Counted from the stretch's first letter, positions 23,663 through 34,226 are shown. The stretch: 64,000 nucleotides of DNA from Tenacibaculum soleae (GCF_001693415.1 NZ_MAKX01000041.1:1-64000); one strand, 5' to 3'. Translations and numbers: made by a program. Notes: generated from the sequence alone by a model not told the origin.

Positions 23663-24112
23663 ATGAAAAATATAATTCAATTAATTTTAGTGACAATCTT
23701 GCTTGTTTCTTGTAATAATCTAGATAAAAAAGATAAAAAAGAAGCTATAAAAATCAATATCCAAGGTACTTGGAAGTTAGTATATGGTGAGGTTAAAGAA
23801 AACGATTCCATAAAGGTTAAAGATTTGTCTAAAGCAGATTTTATTAAAATTATAAATAAAACCCATTTCGCCTTTTTTAATCAGCCTAAAAAAAATACAG
23901 AAGGATTTTATGGAGGAGGAGGAAGTTATACGCTTGAAAAAAATAATTACAAAGAAACCTTAAATTATATTTCGGTTGATGCTATTAGGGGCCATGTATT
24001 TCCATTTACAGTAAAAATTACTGGTGATACCTTAATTCAATATGGATTAGAAGAAGTAAAAGAAGCAGGGATTCATAGAGATATTATTGAAAAATATATC
24101 AGAATTAAATAA
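23663..24112 (+). CDS. Putative lipoprotein between the metH halves
   Basis: A 149-residue protein with a lipoprotein signal: a basic start, hydrophobic stretch ILVTILL, and lipobox LVSC with C18. The mature part looks beta-rich (INIQGTWKLVYGEVKEND, GGGGSYTLEKNNY) and recalls small lipocalin-like domains of Bacteroidota; I cannot name a family. It starts three bases after metH part 1 and ends 16 bases before part 2, so it would be made under the same riboswitch control. A function in methionine or cobalamin handling is possible but unsupported by motif. Confidence 0.7.
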   Translation: MKNIIQLILVTILLVSCNNLDKKDKKEAIKINIQGTWKLVYGEVKENDSIKVKDLSKADFIKIINKTHFAFFNQPKKNTEGFYGGGGSYTLEKNNYKETLNYISVDAIRGHVFPFTVKITGDTLIQYGLEEVKEAGIHRDIIEKYIRIK

Positions 24113-24128
24113 GTAACATTATTAAAAG

Positions 24129-26807
24129 ATGAGTGTAAAAACGAATAAATACATGAAACTTTCGGGCTTAGAACCTTTAGTTTTAAGTGAACATACCAAT
24201 TTTATTAATGTTGGAGAGCGCACAAATGTTGCAGGATCTCGTAAGTTCTTAAGGTTGATAAAAGAAGAAAAGTTTGATGAAGCTTTAGCAATAGCAAGGC
24301 ATCAGGTTGAAGGAGGAGCTCAGATTATCGATGTAAATATGGATGATGGTTTGATTGATGGAAAAGAAGCTATGGTTCGTTTTTTAAACTTAATAGCAGC
24401 CGAACCTGATATTTGTAGAGTTCCGTTAATGATTGATAGTTCTAAATGGGAAATCATTGAAGCCGGTTTACAAGTTGTACAAGGAAAATGTGTTGTAAAT
24501 TCAATATCATTAAAAGAAGGAGAGGAAAAATTTATTTGGGAAGCTACTCAAATTAAAAGGTACGGAGCTGCCGTAATTGTTATGGCTTTTGATGAGGTTG
24601 GGCAAGCTGATACTTACGAAAGAAGAATTGAAATTGCCGAACGATCGTATAATGTTTTAGTTGATAAAGTAGGGTTTGCATCCGAAGATATTATTTTCGA
24701 TTTAAATATTTTTCCTGTTGCAACCGGAATGGAAGAGCACAGAAAAAATGCCATCGATTTTATTGAAGCTACACGTTGGGTACGACAAAATTTACAAAAC
24801 GCAAGTGTAAGTGGAGGTGTAAGTAATGTTTCGTTTTCTTTTAGAGGAAATAATATTGTTAGAGAGGCTATGCACTCTGTTTTCTTGTATTATGCAATTC
24901 AGGCAGGAATGAATATGGGAATTGTAAACCCAGCAATGCTGGAAATTTATGACGATATTCCTAAAGATTTATTAGAATATATTGAAGACGTTATTTTAGA
25001 TAGAAGAGATGACGCAACCGAGCGACTGTTAGATTTTGCTGAAACTGTAAAAGGGGTTAAAAAGCAAGATGAAGCAAAAATATTAGAATGGAGAAGTTTG
25101 CCTTTACAAGAAAAAATTACCCATTCTTTAGTAAAAGGAATTGATGAGTTTATTATTGAAGATGTAGAACAAGCAAGGCAAGAATCAGACAAACCAATTC
25201 AAGTAATAGAAGGTCATTTAATGATTGGAATGAATGTGGTAGGTGATTTATTTGGTGCAGGAAAAATGTTTTTACCTCAAGTAGTTAAGTCGGCACGAGT
25301 AATGAAAAAAGCAGTTGCTTATTTAAATCCGTTTATTGAAGCAGAAAAAGGAGAAAAACAAAAAGCCTTGGGTAAAGTTTTAATGGCAACTGTAAAAGGA
25401 GATGTACATGATATTGGTAAAAATATTGTAAGTGTTGTTTTAGGCTGTAACAATTATGAAATTGTTGATTTAGGCGTTATGGTTCCGCCAGAAAAAATTA
25501 TTGAAGCTGCTAAAAAAGAAAATGTTGACATTATTGGTTTATCAGGTTTAATAACACCTTCGTTAGATGAAATGGTGTACTTGGCTAAAGAAATGGAACG
25601 CCAAGAGTTTTCGGTACCTTTATTAATAGGTGGGGCAACAACATCAAAAGCACATACGGCTGTAAAAATAGATCCTCAATATAAAAACGCGGTGGTGCAT
25701 GTAAACGATGCATCAAGAGCGGTAACTGTGGTAAGTGATTTATTAAACGAAGAAACCAGTAATGCCTATGTTGCAAAGTTAAAAAAAGACTACGATGAGT
25801 TTCGCGAAAAATTCTTAAAAAGAGGTAAGACTAAAGCCTATATTTCAATTGAAGAAGCTCGAGAACGTAAGTTTAAAATAGATTGGAAAACAAGCTCTAT
25901 TTTTAAACCTAAAGAGCTAGGAATTCAAACTTTAGAACAAGTTAGTTTAAAAGAATTATTACCATATATAGATTGGAGTCCGTTTTTTAGAAGTTGGGAT
26001 TTACACGGTAAATACCCAGATATTTTAACTGATGAGGTAGTTGGCGAGCAGGCAACGCAATTGTATGAAGATGCGAAAGTGATTTTGGATAAAATAATTA
26101 CGAAACAATTATTAAAACCAAAAGCAGTATTTGGGTTATTTGAAGCAAATACAATTAATGATGACGATATTTCTATTCAGAAAAAAGGGGAAGAAATTGC
26201 AGTTTTTAGAACCTTACGTCAACAACTTAAAAAGAGAGAAGGAAAACCAAGTATTGCTTTGTCAGATTTTATAGCACCAAAAGAATCTAAAAAACAAGAT
26301 TATATGGGGGCATTTTGTACTGCTATTTTTGGAGCAGATGAACTAGCGAAAACATATAAAGAAAAGGAAGATGATTATAATGCCATTATGGTACAGGCAA
26401 TTGCCGATCGTTTTGCCGAAGCTTTTGCAGAATATTTACACCATAGAGTTAGAACAAAACATTGGGGATATGCAGCTGATGAAACATTATCAAATGATGA
26501 ATTAATAAAGGAAACTTATAAAGGTATTCGTCCTGCACCAGGTTATCCAGCATGTCCTGATCATTTAGAAAAAGAAACGATTTGGGATTTATTAAAAGTT
26601 GAAGAAAAAATAGGAGTAACATTAACAGAAAGTTTAGCAATGTGGCCTGCAGCAGCAGTTTCAGGGTATTATTTTGGTAATGAAGAAGCAAAATATTTTG
26701 GGTTAGGAAAAATTACAGATGATCAGGTACGTGATTTTGCCAACAGAAAAGACATCACATTAGAAAAGGCCAGAAAATGGTTACATCCAGCGATAGCTGA
26801 TAATTAA
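24129..26807 (+). CDS. metH: Methionine synthase, folate-, B12- and SAM-binding modules (split MetH, part 2)
   Basis: An 892-residue protein with three modules. Pterin-binding domain from the N terminus ([26 protein letters not shown] [12 protein letters not shown]). Cobalamin-binding domains around residues 330-560, with the base-off histidine motif [11 protein letters not shown]. The C-terminal reactivation domain has [15 protein letters not shown], which binds SAM for reductive methylation of the cobalamin. With the part at 22661 it makes methionine from homocysteine and methyl-tetrahydrofolate. The N terminus begins at the pterin domain with no homocysteine module, confirming the split. 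Confidence 0.95.
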   Translation: MSVKTNKYMKLSGLEPLVLSEHTNFINVGERTNVAGSRKFLRLIKEEKFDEALAIARHQVEGGAQIIDVNMDDGLIDGKEAMVRFLNLIAAEPDICRVPLMIDSSKWEIIEAGLQVVQGKCVVNSISLKEGEEKFIWEATQIKRYGAAVIVMAFDEVGQADTYERRIEIAERSYNVLVDKVGFASEDIIFDLNIFPVATGMEEHRKNAIDFIEATRWVRQNLQNASVSGGVSNVSFSFRGNNIVREAMHSVFLYYAIQAGMNMGIVNPAMLEIYDDIPKDLLEYIEDVILDRRDDATERLLDFAETVKGVKKQDEAKILEWRSLPLQEKITHSLVKGIDEFIIEDVEQARQESDKPIQVIEGHLMIGMNVVGDLFGAGKMFLPQVVKSARVMKKAVAYLNPFIEAEKGEKQKALGKVLMATVKGDVHDIGKNIVSVVLGCNNYEIVDLGVMVPPEKIIEAAKKENVDIIGLSGLITPSLDEMVYLAKEMERQEFSVPLLIGGATTSKAHTAVKIDPQYKNAVVHVNDASRAVTVVSDLLNEETSNAYVAKLKKDYDEFREKFLKRGKTKAYISIEEARERKFKIDWKTSSIFKPKELGIQTLEQVSLKELLPYIDWSPFFRSWDLHGKYPDILTDEVVGEQATQLYEDAKVILDKIITKQLLKPKAVFGLFEANTINDDDISIQKKGEEIAVFRTLRQQLKKREGKPSIALSDFIAPKESKKQDYMGAFCTAIFGADELAKTYKEKEDDYNAIMVQAIADRFAEAFAEYLHHRVRTKHWGYAADETLSNDELIKETYKGIRPAPGYPACPDHLEKETIWDLLKVEEKIGVTLTESLAMWPAAAVSGYYFGNEEAKYFGLGKITDDQVRDFANRKDITLEKARKWLHPAIADN

Positions 26808-26814
26808 AAACGAA

Positions 26815-27057
26815 ATGAGTCAGGAATTTATAGAATTAAACTTAAGAAATCATATTATTTCTCATGGATATGATGAGGATAATAAAGAAATAACTGAAGA
26901 GGTTACTGCAGATGTTTTTTTACCCAAAACAATTGCTATAAGTAGAATTAAATCCTTGAGCGATAAATATATTTTAACTGATTATATAGGAGGTAGATGG
27001 ATTTATTGGGAGTATAAAGAGCCTTACGAATTGGTAAAAAAAATATTAATAAAATAA
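26815..27057 (+). CDS. Small conserved-looking hypothetical protein
   Basis: An 80-residue acidic protein with no signal peptide or membrane segment. It starts seven bases after metH part 2, so it is likely in the operon. The sequence (NLRNHIISHGYDEDNKEITE, then FLPKTIAISRIKSLSDKYILTDY, then GGRWIYWEYKEPYELVKKIL) looks like a single mixed alpha/beta domain. I do not recognise a family. The coding character (in-frame, sensible composition, operon-type spacing) supports a real gene. Confidence 0.6.
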   Translation: MSQEFIELNLRNHIISHGYDEDNKEITEEVTADVFLPKTIAISRIKSLSDKYILTDYIGGRWIYWEYKEPYELVKKILIK

Positions 27058-27147
27058 GAAACAACTAACAACTAAAAACATAAAAAAAAGCGTATTTAAT
27101 TAACAATAAATTATCTTTAAGGTAAAATTTAAACCAAGAAACGATAG

Positions 27148-27155
27148 TAATTTTG
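27148..27155 (+). promoter_or_regulatory. -7 promoter box upstream of metF
   Basis: TAATTTTG matches TAnnTTTG exactly. It lies 30 bases before a 28-codon small frame and 141 bases before metF. No clear -33 element is seen. Confidence 0.5.
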
Positions 27156-27184
27156 AACTATAAAAATTAATAAAAAGAACAAAA

Positions 27185-27271
27185 ATGAAAAAGTATAGTT
27201 TAGAAATTAAGTTTATGATTCAATTATTGGTAATGTTTACAATATCATTATTTATAGCATCATTTATATAG
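27185..27271 (+). CDS. Possible 28-residue single-span membrane peptide
   Basis: A short frame, MKKYSLEIKFMIQLLVMFT..., ends in TAG 24 bases before metF. It has a basic N terminus and one hydrophobic stretch long enough to span a membrane. A good promoter box lies 30 bases upstream and the AAGAACAAAA before the ATG looks like other starts in this genome. It could be a small membrane protein or just leader sequence. No methionine-rich stalling signature stands out beyond three methionines. Confidence 0.4.
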   Translation: MKKYSLEIKFMIQLLVMFTISLFIASFI

Positions 27272-27295
27272 TTAAATACGCCTTTATAATAACTT

Positions 27296-28252
27296 ATGAA
27301 GGTAACAGATCACATTAAAAAAGCAAACGGGAAAACATTATTTTCGTTTGAAATTATTCCGCCAAAAAAAGGAAACAACATTCAGGATTTATATAATAAT
27401 ATAGATCCGTTGATGGAGTTTAACCCGCCCTTTATAGATGTAACCACTTCAAGAGAAGAGCATTTATATATTGATAAAGGAAATGGATTGTTAGATAGAA
27501 AAATAACCAGAATGCGTCCTGGTACAGTAGGTATTTGTGCAGCAATAAAGCACAAATATGATGTAGATACGGTTCCGCATGTTTTATGTGGAGGATTTAC
27601 CAAAGAAGAAACAGAGTATTTATTGGTAGATTGTCATTATTTAGGTATTGAAAATGTGATGGCATTACGAGGTGATGCAATGAGTCATCAAAAGTATTTT
27701 GAACCAACAAAAGGAGGACATCAATTTGCAACAGAATTGGTAGGTCAAATTAAGAGTTTAAATAGTGGTAAATATTTACACGATGTGATAGAAGCAAATC
27801 ATAAAGCTGATTTTTGTATAGGTGTAGCAGGGTATCCAGAAAAACATTTAGAATCTCCATCACTACAAACCGATTTAAAACGATTAAAAGAAAAAGTTGA
27901 TGCAGGGGCAGATTATGTAGTGACGCAAATGTTTTTTAATAATCAAAAGTATTTCGAATTTGTAAACGCAGCAAGAGCAATAGGAATTACCATACCAATT
28001 ATTCCTGGAATTAAACCAATAGCAGTAAAACGTCATTTACAATTGTTGCCACAGGTTTTTAAAATAGATTTACCAGAAACATTGATAAAATCGATTGATG
28101 ATTGTAAAACAAATAAACAAGTAAGGCAAGTAGGTGTAGAGTGGTGTATTGAGCAATCTAAAGAACTATTACAAGCCGGAGTACCTTTGTTACATTATTA
28201 CTCTATGGGAAAAAGTGACAATGTAAAAGCAATAGCCAAAGCATTATTTTAA
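27296..28252 (+). CDS. metF: 5,10-methylenetetrahydrofolate reductase
   Basis: The 318-residue FAD-dependent TIM barrel that makes 5-methyltetrahydrofolate, the methyl donor for MetH. Recognisable stretches: FSFEIIPPKKG at 17-27, the E-containing VTTSREEH-like DVTTSREEHLY, MALRGDAM, CIGVAGYPEKHLESPS, and DYVVTQMFFNN. Its place just after the metH genes fits the pathway. It does not have its own SAM riboswitch; a separate promoter box sits upstream. Its stop lies two bases from the stop of the convergent gene, leaving no room for a separate terminator. Confidence 0.94.
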   Translation: MKVTDHIKKANGKTLFSFEIIPPKKGNNIQDLYNNIDPLMEFNPPFIDVTTSREEHLYIDKGNGLLDRKITRMRPGTVGICAAIKHKYDVDTVPHVLCGGFTKEETEYLLVDCHYLGIENVMALRGDAMSHQKYFEPTKGGHQFATELVGQIKSLNSGKYLHDVIEANHKADFCIGVAGYPEKHLESPSLQTDLKRLKEKVDAGADYVVTQMFFNNQKYFEFVNAARAIGITIPIIPGIKPIAVKRHLQLLPQVFKIDLPETLIKSIDDCKTNKQVRQVGVEWCIEQSKELLQAGVPLLHYYSMGKSDNVKAIAKALF

Positions 28253-28253
28253 A

Positions 28254-29816
28254 TTATCTAATATTTTGATTGAGTTTATTTTTGATGATCAAAGCAACTG
28301 GTTTGTTTTCAATTTTTGACTCTAACCAAGAAAGAATATCTAAATATAAAAAAGCTCTTTTTTCATATGGATGATTTTCATAAACTTTTAAACGGTCATA
28401 TATTTTTTTAAATTCCTTTTTAATTTGATGAGGAAACACGTCGCCTAGCGCTTTTATTGATGAAATAAATTCTTTTTGAACTTCTTGAAGATTTTCCATT
28501 TTTAATAAAAAGCGGTAGGTGTCTTTAAATTGTCTTTCTAAATCGTAATCTAAACCACATTCGTAATGTGCAATTAAATTTAAAATACGAGCAAAGCATT
28601 GTAAATCTTCAGCAACATGAATTTTTTTAGATTTAATAATTTTATTTAAATATAAAATACATTCTTTATTTTTACCCATACCAAAGTATAAACAAGCTAT
28701 TTTATAATATAAAACAACAATATGATGGTTATCTAACCTATTTTTATAAAGCGCAATCTTGTCGTTTATTATTTCAACTAAATATTCTCCTTCATAAAAA
28801 TTACCTTCTAAAAAATGAGCATGTAGTTTGCTTGAATAATAGTATTGAAAAATAAGAATTTCAGTATTACTATTTTGTGGTATTATATTATTTTTAACTT
28901 CTTCCTCAAATAATAAAAGCTCTTTTTTAAATTTTGTGTAATGTTTTATAAAAAAAAGACTTTCTAGTAAATAATTTTTCCCTTTTAAATAAAAAACAGG
29001 ATGTATAGCAATATTTTTAGCATTAATTTTAAATAAATTAACCCATTTATTAGCATATTTATAACTTTGTAAAAAATCTTGTGTTAAAAAACTATGCCAT
29101 AAATTAGCTTTATATAACCATAGCTTCTCTCTAAAATTTAAATTTTCATATTGATAGTGTGGTAGTTTAGAATTAAAATAATGATTCACTTTTTTAAGTT
29201 CAATATCATTTCTTACGTAGCCATTTTTTAATAAATAACTGTATAATTGTATCGATAAGTTTGACAATTTACTGGTCATTACATTTTGTTGACTTAGCTT
29301 TTTTGCCTGAATTGTTAATTCGTCAGCCCTAGTACTAATACTTCGAGTTATATATTGACTTTCTATAACTTTTTCAAGTTCTACAATTTCATAAGCAATA
29401 TTTTTTTCTTCATTATCAATTGCTGTATTTTTTGCCTTATCAAGTAGTTTTAAACTTTGTTTATACAATCCTTTTTGATACAAAATTGTCGCAAAATCTA
29501 ATAATTCTCTTATTTGAATCCGAATATTTTTGTGAGCAGGATTCATTCGTAAACTAATTAAAATTTGTTTATACAAATGTGCTTTTAAATTCGAAAGTTG
29601 TTGTTTACTTACAATACCACTTTTTATAATTGTTTTTTCATCATACTTTTTTTGTTTTTCCAGAAACTTAAAAAGGGAAAAAAACTTAGCATCATTATTA
29701 CCATCTAAACGACCAACATAAAGATTAAACTGCCGCTTTTCAGATTTAGATAAAGACTTTATTAAAACAAATAGCGAGTCGTTTTGTTGATTGGATTGTG
29801 TAATGACTTTGCTCAT
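28254..29816 (-). CDS. Helical-repeat protein of unknown function
   Basis: A 520-residue cytoplasmic protein with no signal peptide. It appears almost entirely alpha-helical, with TPR-like pairs (ATILYQKGLYKQSLKLLDKA; YKIACLYFGMGKNKECILYLNK), long lysine-rich helices and a conserved-looking N terminus (LIKSLSKSEKRQFNLYVGRLDG). I have seen proteins of this kind in Flavobacteriaceae annotated only as hypothetical. It is transcribed divergently from leuA and convergently with metF. A role as a scaffold is a guess. Confidence 0.7.
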   Translation of the reverse strand: MSKVITQSNQQNDSLFVLIKSLSKSEKRQFNLYVGRLDGNNDAKFFSLFKFLEKQKKYDEKTIIKSGIVSKQQLSNLKAHLYKQILISLRMNPAHKNIRIQIRELLDFATILYQKGLYKQSLKLLDKAKNTAIDNEEKNIAYEIVELEKVIESQYITRSISTRADELTIQAKKLSQQNVMTSKLSNLSIQLYSYLLKNGYVRNDIELKKVNHYFNSKLPHYQYENLNFREKLWLYKANLWHSFLTQDFLQSYKYANKWVNLFKINAKNIAIHPVFYLKGKNYLLESLFFIKHYTKFKKELLLFEEEVKNNIIPQNSNTEILIFQYYYSSKLHAHFLEGNFYEGEYLVEIINDKIALYKNRLDNHHIVVLYYKIACLYFGMGKNKECILYLNKIIKSKKIHVAEDLQCFARILNLIAHYECGLDYDLERQFKDTYRFLLKMENLQEVQKEFISSIKALGDVFPHQIKKEFKKIYDRLKVYENHPYEKRAFLYLDILSWLESKIENKPVALIIKNKLNQNIR

Positions 29817-29890
29817 AATTATTTGTTTATCAGTGTTTTGTGTTGTTTTTTTTTAATTTAAATATCGTAAGTAATAAGTTAAAAAACAAC

Positions 29891-29918
29891 TTGTTACGGA
29901 AACCAATATATACATTTG
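29891..29918 (+). promoter_or_regulatory. Promoter of the leu operon
   Basis: TTG at 29891-29893 and TACATTTG at 29911-29918 (exact TAnnTTTG) are separated by 17 bases, making this the most complete Bacteroidota promoter in the window. The leuA ATG follows 31 bases later. No leucine-rich leader peptide is present in that space. Confidence 0.6.
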
Positions 29919-29948
29919 ATTATATATAATGACAATTATTTTAGATTA

Positions 29949-31124
29949 ATGAATAACGATAAAGTTCAAATATTCGACACCACTTTACGAGACGGAGAAC
30001 AAGTTCCTGGATGTAAATTAGATACAACACAAAAACTAATTATTGCTGAAAGGCTTGATTTTTTAGGAGTTGATGTGATTGAAGCAGGTTTTCCTGTTTC
30101 TAGTCCAGGTGATTTTACATCAGTAAGTGAAATTGCAAAAATTGTAAAAAATGCTACGGTTTGTGGATTAACTAGGGCAGTTAAAAAAGACATTGAGGTT
30201 GCTGCTGCAGCTTTAAAACAAGCAGTTAAACCGAGGATTCATACAGGAATTGGAACAAGTGACTCACATATAAAGTATAAATTTAACGCATCACAAGATG
30301 AAGTAATAAGAAGAGGTAAAGAAGCAGTTTCTTATGCTAAAAATTTTGTAGATGATGTAGAGTTTTATGCAGAAGATGCAGGGAGAACTGACAATGCTTT
30401 TTTAGCCAAGGTATGTGAAGAAATGATAAAATCAGGAGCTACAGTTTTAAATATCCCAGATACCACAGGGTATTGTTTACCTGAAGAGTACGGAGCAAAA
30501 ATTAAGTATTTAAAAGCACATGTAAAAGGTATAGAAAATGTTATAATTTCTTGCCATTGCCATAATGATTTAGGTTTAGCAACAGCAAATTCAATTGCCG
30601 GTGCTATTAACGGCGCAAGGCAAATAGAGTGTACTGTAAACGGAATTGGAGAGCGTGCAGGAAACACTGCTTTAGAAGAAGTAGTAATGATTTTAAAACA
30701 ACATCCATATTTAAACCTACAAACCGATATCAATACACAATTATTATATGATACAAGTATTATGGTTCGCGAAAGTATGGGAATGCCTGTACAACCCAAT
30801 AAAGCAATCGTTGGTGCCAATGCATTTGCGCACAGCTCAGGAATTCATCAAGACGGCGTAATTAAAAATAGAGAAACGTATGAAATTATGAACCCTGCCG
30901 ATGTTGGAGTAACAGAAAGTGCTATTGTTTTAACCGCTCGAAGCGGAAGAGCAGCATTAGCATACAGAGCAAAAAAAATAGGGTATGAATTAACCAAGTT
31001 ACAATTAGATACTGCCTATAAAACATTTTTAAATTTTGCCGATAAACAAAAAGAGATAATAGATGATGATTTGCATTTAATAATGAAAAAAGTAAGTAAA
31101 GTATCTAAAATAGCAATAGCATAA
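29949..31124 (+). CDS. leuA: 2-isopropylmalate synthase (short form)
   Basis: Condenses acetyl-CoA with 2-oxoisovalerate, the first step of leucine synthesis. Starting at MNNDKVQ gives 391 residues; the upstream in-frame ATG at 29916 would sit within the promoter box. TIM-barrel motifs: [15 protein letters not shown] at 8-22, the metal-binding [22 protein letters not shown], and [12 protein letters not shown]. The protein ends about where the barrel and linker end ([21 protein letters not shown]), so the roughly 120-residue C-terminal leucine-sensing domain is absent. A homologous acyl transferase such as citramalate or homocitrate synthase is less likely given leuCDB downstream. Confidence 0.9.
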   Translation: MNNDKVQIFDTTLRDGEQVPGCKLDTTQKLIIAERLDFLGVDVIEAGFPVSSPGDFTSVSEIAKIVKNATVCGLTRAVKKDIEVAAAALKQAVKPRIHTGIGTSDSHIKYKFNASQDEVIRRGKEAVSYAKNFVDDVEFYAEDAGRTDNAFLAKVCEEMIKSGATVLNIPDTTGYCLPEEYGAKIKYLKAHVKGIENVIISCHCHNDLGLATANSIAGAINGARQIECTVNGIGERAGNTALEEVVMILKQHPYLNLQTDINTQLLYDTSIMVRESMGMPVQPNKAIVGANAFAHSSGIHQDGVIKNRETYEIMNPADVGVTESAIVLTARSGRAALAYRAKKIGYELTKLQLDTAYKTFLNFADKQKEIIDDDLHLIMKKVSKVSKIAIA

Positions 31125-32506
31125 TGGGAAAAACATTATTTGATAAAGTATGGGATGCCCATGTGGTAGATACTGTAAAAGATGGTCCACAGGTTTTATA
31201 CATAGACAAACACTTAATTCACGAAGTTACCAGCCCACAAGCTTTTAATGAGTTAAAAGAACGTAATATTCCAATAGCGCGTCCGCATAAAATCGTAGCA
31301 ACTGCCGATCATAATACGCCAACAGTAAATCAACATTTGCCTGTTAAAGATGTGCTGTCTAGAAATCAGTTAGCCCAATTAACCGAGAATTGTAAAGAAA
31401 ATAATATTACGTTATATGAATTAGGACATAAAAATAACGGAATAGTACATGTAATTGCACCAGAACTAGGAATTACGCAACCAGGAATGACAATGGTTTG
31501 TGGCGATAGCCATACATCAACCCACGGTGCTTTTGGTACCATTGCTTTTGGTATAGGTACAAGTCAGGTAGCACAGGTATTTGCGAGCCAATGTTTGTTA
31601 CTTCAAAAGCCAAAAAGCTTACGCGTTTCTATTAATGGAAAACTAAAAAAAGGAGTGTCTCCTAAAGATGTTATTCTTTATATCATAGCACAATTAGGAA
31701 CCAATTCGGGCACAGGATATTTTTGTGAATACGCAGGAAATGTGTTTGAAGAAATGTCTATGGAAGGCCGTATGACAGTTTGTAATATGAGTATTGAAAT
31801 GGGAGCAAGAGGCGGAATGATAGCCCCAGATGAAACTACTTTTGAATATGTAAAAGGTAGAGAATTTGCACCACAAGGAGCAGAGTTTGATAAAAAAGTA
31901 GCCTATTGGAAAACTTTAGCTTCAGATGTAGATGCAAAATTTGACCAAGAATATAATTTCAATGCGGAAGATGTTGAGCCAATGTTAACTTATGGTACCA
32001 ACCCAGGAATGGGAATTAAAATATCAGAAAATATTCCAACCTTAAGCGATACTTCTTTTGAAAAGGCAATCGAATATATGAACTTTAAAAAAGGAGAAAG
32101 TTTAATAGATAAACCAATAAACTATGTTTTTATAGGAAGTTGTACTAATTCTAGAATTGAAGATTTTAGAGTTGCTGCAAATTATGTAAAAGGAAAACAA
32201 AAAGCCACTAATGTAAATGCATGGTTAGTTCCGGGCTCTCAAAAAGTAGCAAAGCAAATTCAAAACGAAGGCTTACAAACTATTTTTGAAGAAGCAGGCT
32301 TTGAATTACGTCAGCCAGGTTGTTCGGCCTGTTTAGCGATGAATGATGATAAAATTCCTGAAGGAGAATATTGTGTTTCTACATCTAACAGGAATTTTGA
32401 AGGGCGTCAAGGACAAGGAGCAAGAACCATTTTAGCAAGCCCGTTAATGGCAGCAGCAACAGCAGTTGAAGGAAAAATTATAGATATCACTAAACATTTA
32501 AACTAA
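31124..32506 (+). CDS. leuC: 3-isopropylmalate dehydratase, large subunit
   Basis: Aconitase-family isomerase subunit, 460 residues, which with LeuD converts 2- to 3-isopropylmalate. Motifs: [12 protein letters not shown] near residues 127-138, the 4Fe-4S ligands in [13 protein letters not shown] and in [12 protein letters not shown], and [10 protein letters not shown]. The ATG overlaps the leuA stop by one base (TAATG), implying coupled translation. The order leuA-leuC-leuD-leuB is tight with no internal promoter visible. Confidence 0.96.
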   Translation: MGKTLFDKVWDAHVVDTVKDGPQVLYIDKHLIHEVTSPQAFNELKERNIPIARPHKIVATADHNTPTVNQHLPVKDVLSRNQLAQLTENCKENNITLYELGHKNNGIVHVIAPELGITQPGMTMVCGDSHTSTHGAFGTIAFGIGTSQVAQVFASQCLLLQKPKSLRVSINGKLKKGVSPKDVILYIIAQLGTNSGTGYFCEYAGNVFEEMSMEGRMTVCNMSIEMGARGGMIAPDETTFEYVKGREFAPQGAEFDKKVAYWKTLASDVDAKFDQEYNFNAEDVEPMLTYGTNPGMGIKISENIPTLSDTSFEKAIEYMNFKKGESLIDKPINYVFIGSCTNSRIEDFRVAANYVKGKQKATNVNAWLVPGSQKVAKQIQNEGLQTIFEEAGFELRQPGCSACLAMNDDKIPEGEYCVSTSNRNFEGRQGQGARTILASPLMAAATAVEGKIIDITKHLN

Positions 32507-32507
32507 G

Positions 32508-33086
32508 ATGGAAAAATTTGTAAAATTAATTGATACAGCAGTTCCATTAACAACTGAAAACGTAGATACAGATCAGATTATTCCTGCTCGCTTTTTAAAG
32601 GCAACCGATAAAAAAGGATTTGGAGATAATGTGTTTAGAGATTGGCGTTATCATAAAGATGGAAGCGTAAACGAGGAATTTATTTTAAATAATAAAAATT
32701 ATAAAGGCAGTATATTAATTGCTGGCGATAATTTTGGCTGTGGGTCAAGTAGAGAGCATGCAGCTTGGGCATTGGCTGGTTACGGTTTTAAAGTAGTAAT
32801 CAGTAGTTTTTTTGCCGATATATTTAAAGGAAATGCATTAAATAATGGCATTTTACCTGTGCAGGTGTCTGAAGATTTTTTAAATAAGTTACTTGAAAGA
32901 GTGGCGCAACAATCAGATACGATTATAATTATCGATTTAGAAAACCAAATAATTAAAACACCAGTAGGAACAAGTGAATTTGAAATTAATTCCTATAAAA
33001 AGCTATGCTTAATTAATGGTTATGATGATATTGATTTTTTAGTAAGTAAAAAAGATAAAATAGAAGCTTTTGAAGCTTCATTATAA
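32508..33086 (+). CDS. leuD: 3-isopropylmalate dehydratase, small subunit
   Basis: The 192-residue swivel subunit of isopropylmalate isomerase. Typical stretches: [13 protein letters not shown] near residues 20-32, [20 protein letters not shown] near 64-83, and [23 protein letters not shown]. It begins one base after leuC ends, as befits two subunits made together. Confidence 0.96.
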   Translation: MEKFVKLIDTAVPLTTENVDTDQIIPARFLKATDKKGFGDNVFRDWRYHKDGSVNEEFILNNKNYKGSILIAGDNFGCGSSREHAAWALAGYGFKVVISSFFADIFKGNALNNGILPVQVSEDFLNKLLERVAQQSDTIIIIDLENQIIKTPVGTSEFEINSYKKLCLINGYDDIDFLVSKKDKIEAFEASL

Positions 33087-33097
33087 AAGATAAAAAG

Positions 33098-34213
33098 ATG
33101 AAATTTAATATAGCAGTAATTCCAGGAGATGGTATTGGGCCAGAGGTAACTACACAAGCTCAAAAAGTGTTAAAAGCAATTGCAAATGTGTACGATCATA
33201 CATTTATATTTAAAGAAGCACTAATGGGAGCTTGTGCTATTGATGCAACAGGAAACCCGTTACCAGACGAAACCATTACTTTATGTAAAAAAAGTGATGC
33301 TATTTTATTTGGTGCTATCGGGCATCCTAAATATGATAACGACCCAACAGCAAAAGTACGTCCTGAGCAAGGGTTGTTAAAATTACGAAAAGAATTAGGG
33401 TTGTTTTGTAACGAACGACCAGTAAAAGCATACCAACAATTAATTGAAAACTCTCCGTTGAAAAGAGAAATTATTGAAGGAACCGATATCACCATTTATA
33501 GAGAGTTAACAGGAGGAATTTATTTTGGGATTAAAGAAATAAGTGATGATAAACAAATTGCTTTTGATGGATGCTCTTATTCGGTAACAGAAATAGAGCG
33601 TATTGCACATTTAGCATTCAAAGCGGCTCAAAAAAGACGCAAAAAACTAACCTTGGTTGATAAAGCAAACGTTTTAGAAACCTCTCGATTATGGCGAAAA
33701 ACAGTTACTGATTTAGCGAGTAATTATCCAGAAGTAGTGTTAGATTTTATTTTTGTAGATAATGCTGCGATGCAATTAATATTAAACCCTAAACAGTTTG
33801 ATGTAATATTAACAGAAAATTTATTTGGCGATATTTTATCTGATGAAGCAAGTGTAATTGGTGGGTCTATTGGCTTATTAGCTTCATCTTCTTTAGGAGA
33901 AGAGAATGCTCTATTTGAACCAATTCATGGTTCATTTCCGCAAGCAACCGGAAAAAATATTGCAAACCCTTTAGCGTCTATATTATCAGCAGCAATGCTA
34001 TTAAAACATTTAAACTTACATAACGAAGCTGAGGTTATTGAGCGAGCAGTAGAAAAATCATTAGAATTAGGTATTACAACTGAAGATATTAATTCTGAAC
34101 AAAATTTTGGAACCAATAAAGTGGGTGATTTTATTGCTGATTTTATTTACAATCAAGAAGATAGTAATATTAATTTTCAAAATATTCATACCGGGCAGAG
34201 CACCATTATTTAA
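33098..34213 (+). CDS. leuB: 3-isopropylmalate dehydrogenase
   Basis: NAD-dependent oxidative decarboxylase of 371 residues that makes 2-oxoisocaproate. Motifs: IPGDGIGPEV near residue 8, LFGAIGHPKYD, the RELTGGIYFG loop, the catalytic lysine region TLVDKANVLETSRLW, and NLFGDILSDEASVIGGSIGLL. The C terminus (IYNQEDSNINFQNIHTGQS) runs slightly past the family core. It is the last leu gene; a perfect terminator palindrome follows 14 bases later. Confidence 0.95.
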   Translation: MKFNIAVIPGDGIGPEVTTQAQKVLKAIANVYDHTFIFKEALMGACAIDATGNPLPDETITLCKKSDAILFGAIGHPKYDNDPTAKVRPEQGLLKLRKELGLFCNERPVKAYQQLIENSPLKREIIEGTDITIYRELTGGIYFGIKEISDDKQIAFDGCSYSVTEIERIAHLAFKAAQKRRKKLTLVDKANVLETSRLWRKTVTDLASNYPEVVLDFIFVDNAAMQLILNPKQFDVILTENLFGDILSDEASVIGGSIGLLASSSLGEENALFEPIHGSFPQATGKNIANPLASILSAAMLLKHLNLHNEAEVIERAVEKSLELGITTEDINSEQNFGTNKVGDFIADFIYNQEDSNINFQNIHTGQSTII

Positions 34214-34226
34214 GTCTAAAAAAACA

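Noticed and set aside
22661..26807. metH as a gene broken by insertion of the lipoprotein gene
   Set aside because: Both parts have proper starts and stops at domain borders, and split MetH is usual in Bacteroidota.
29817..29948. A leucine leader peptide or attenuator before leuA
   Set aside because: I found no leucine-rich short frame and no terminator hairpin between the promoter box and leuA.
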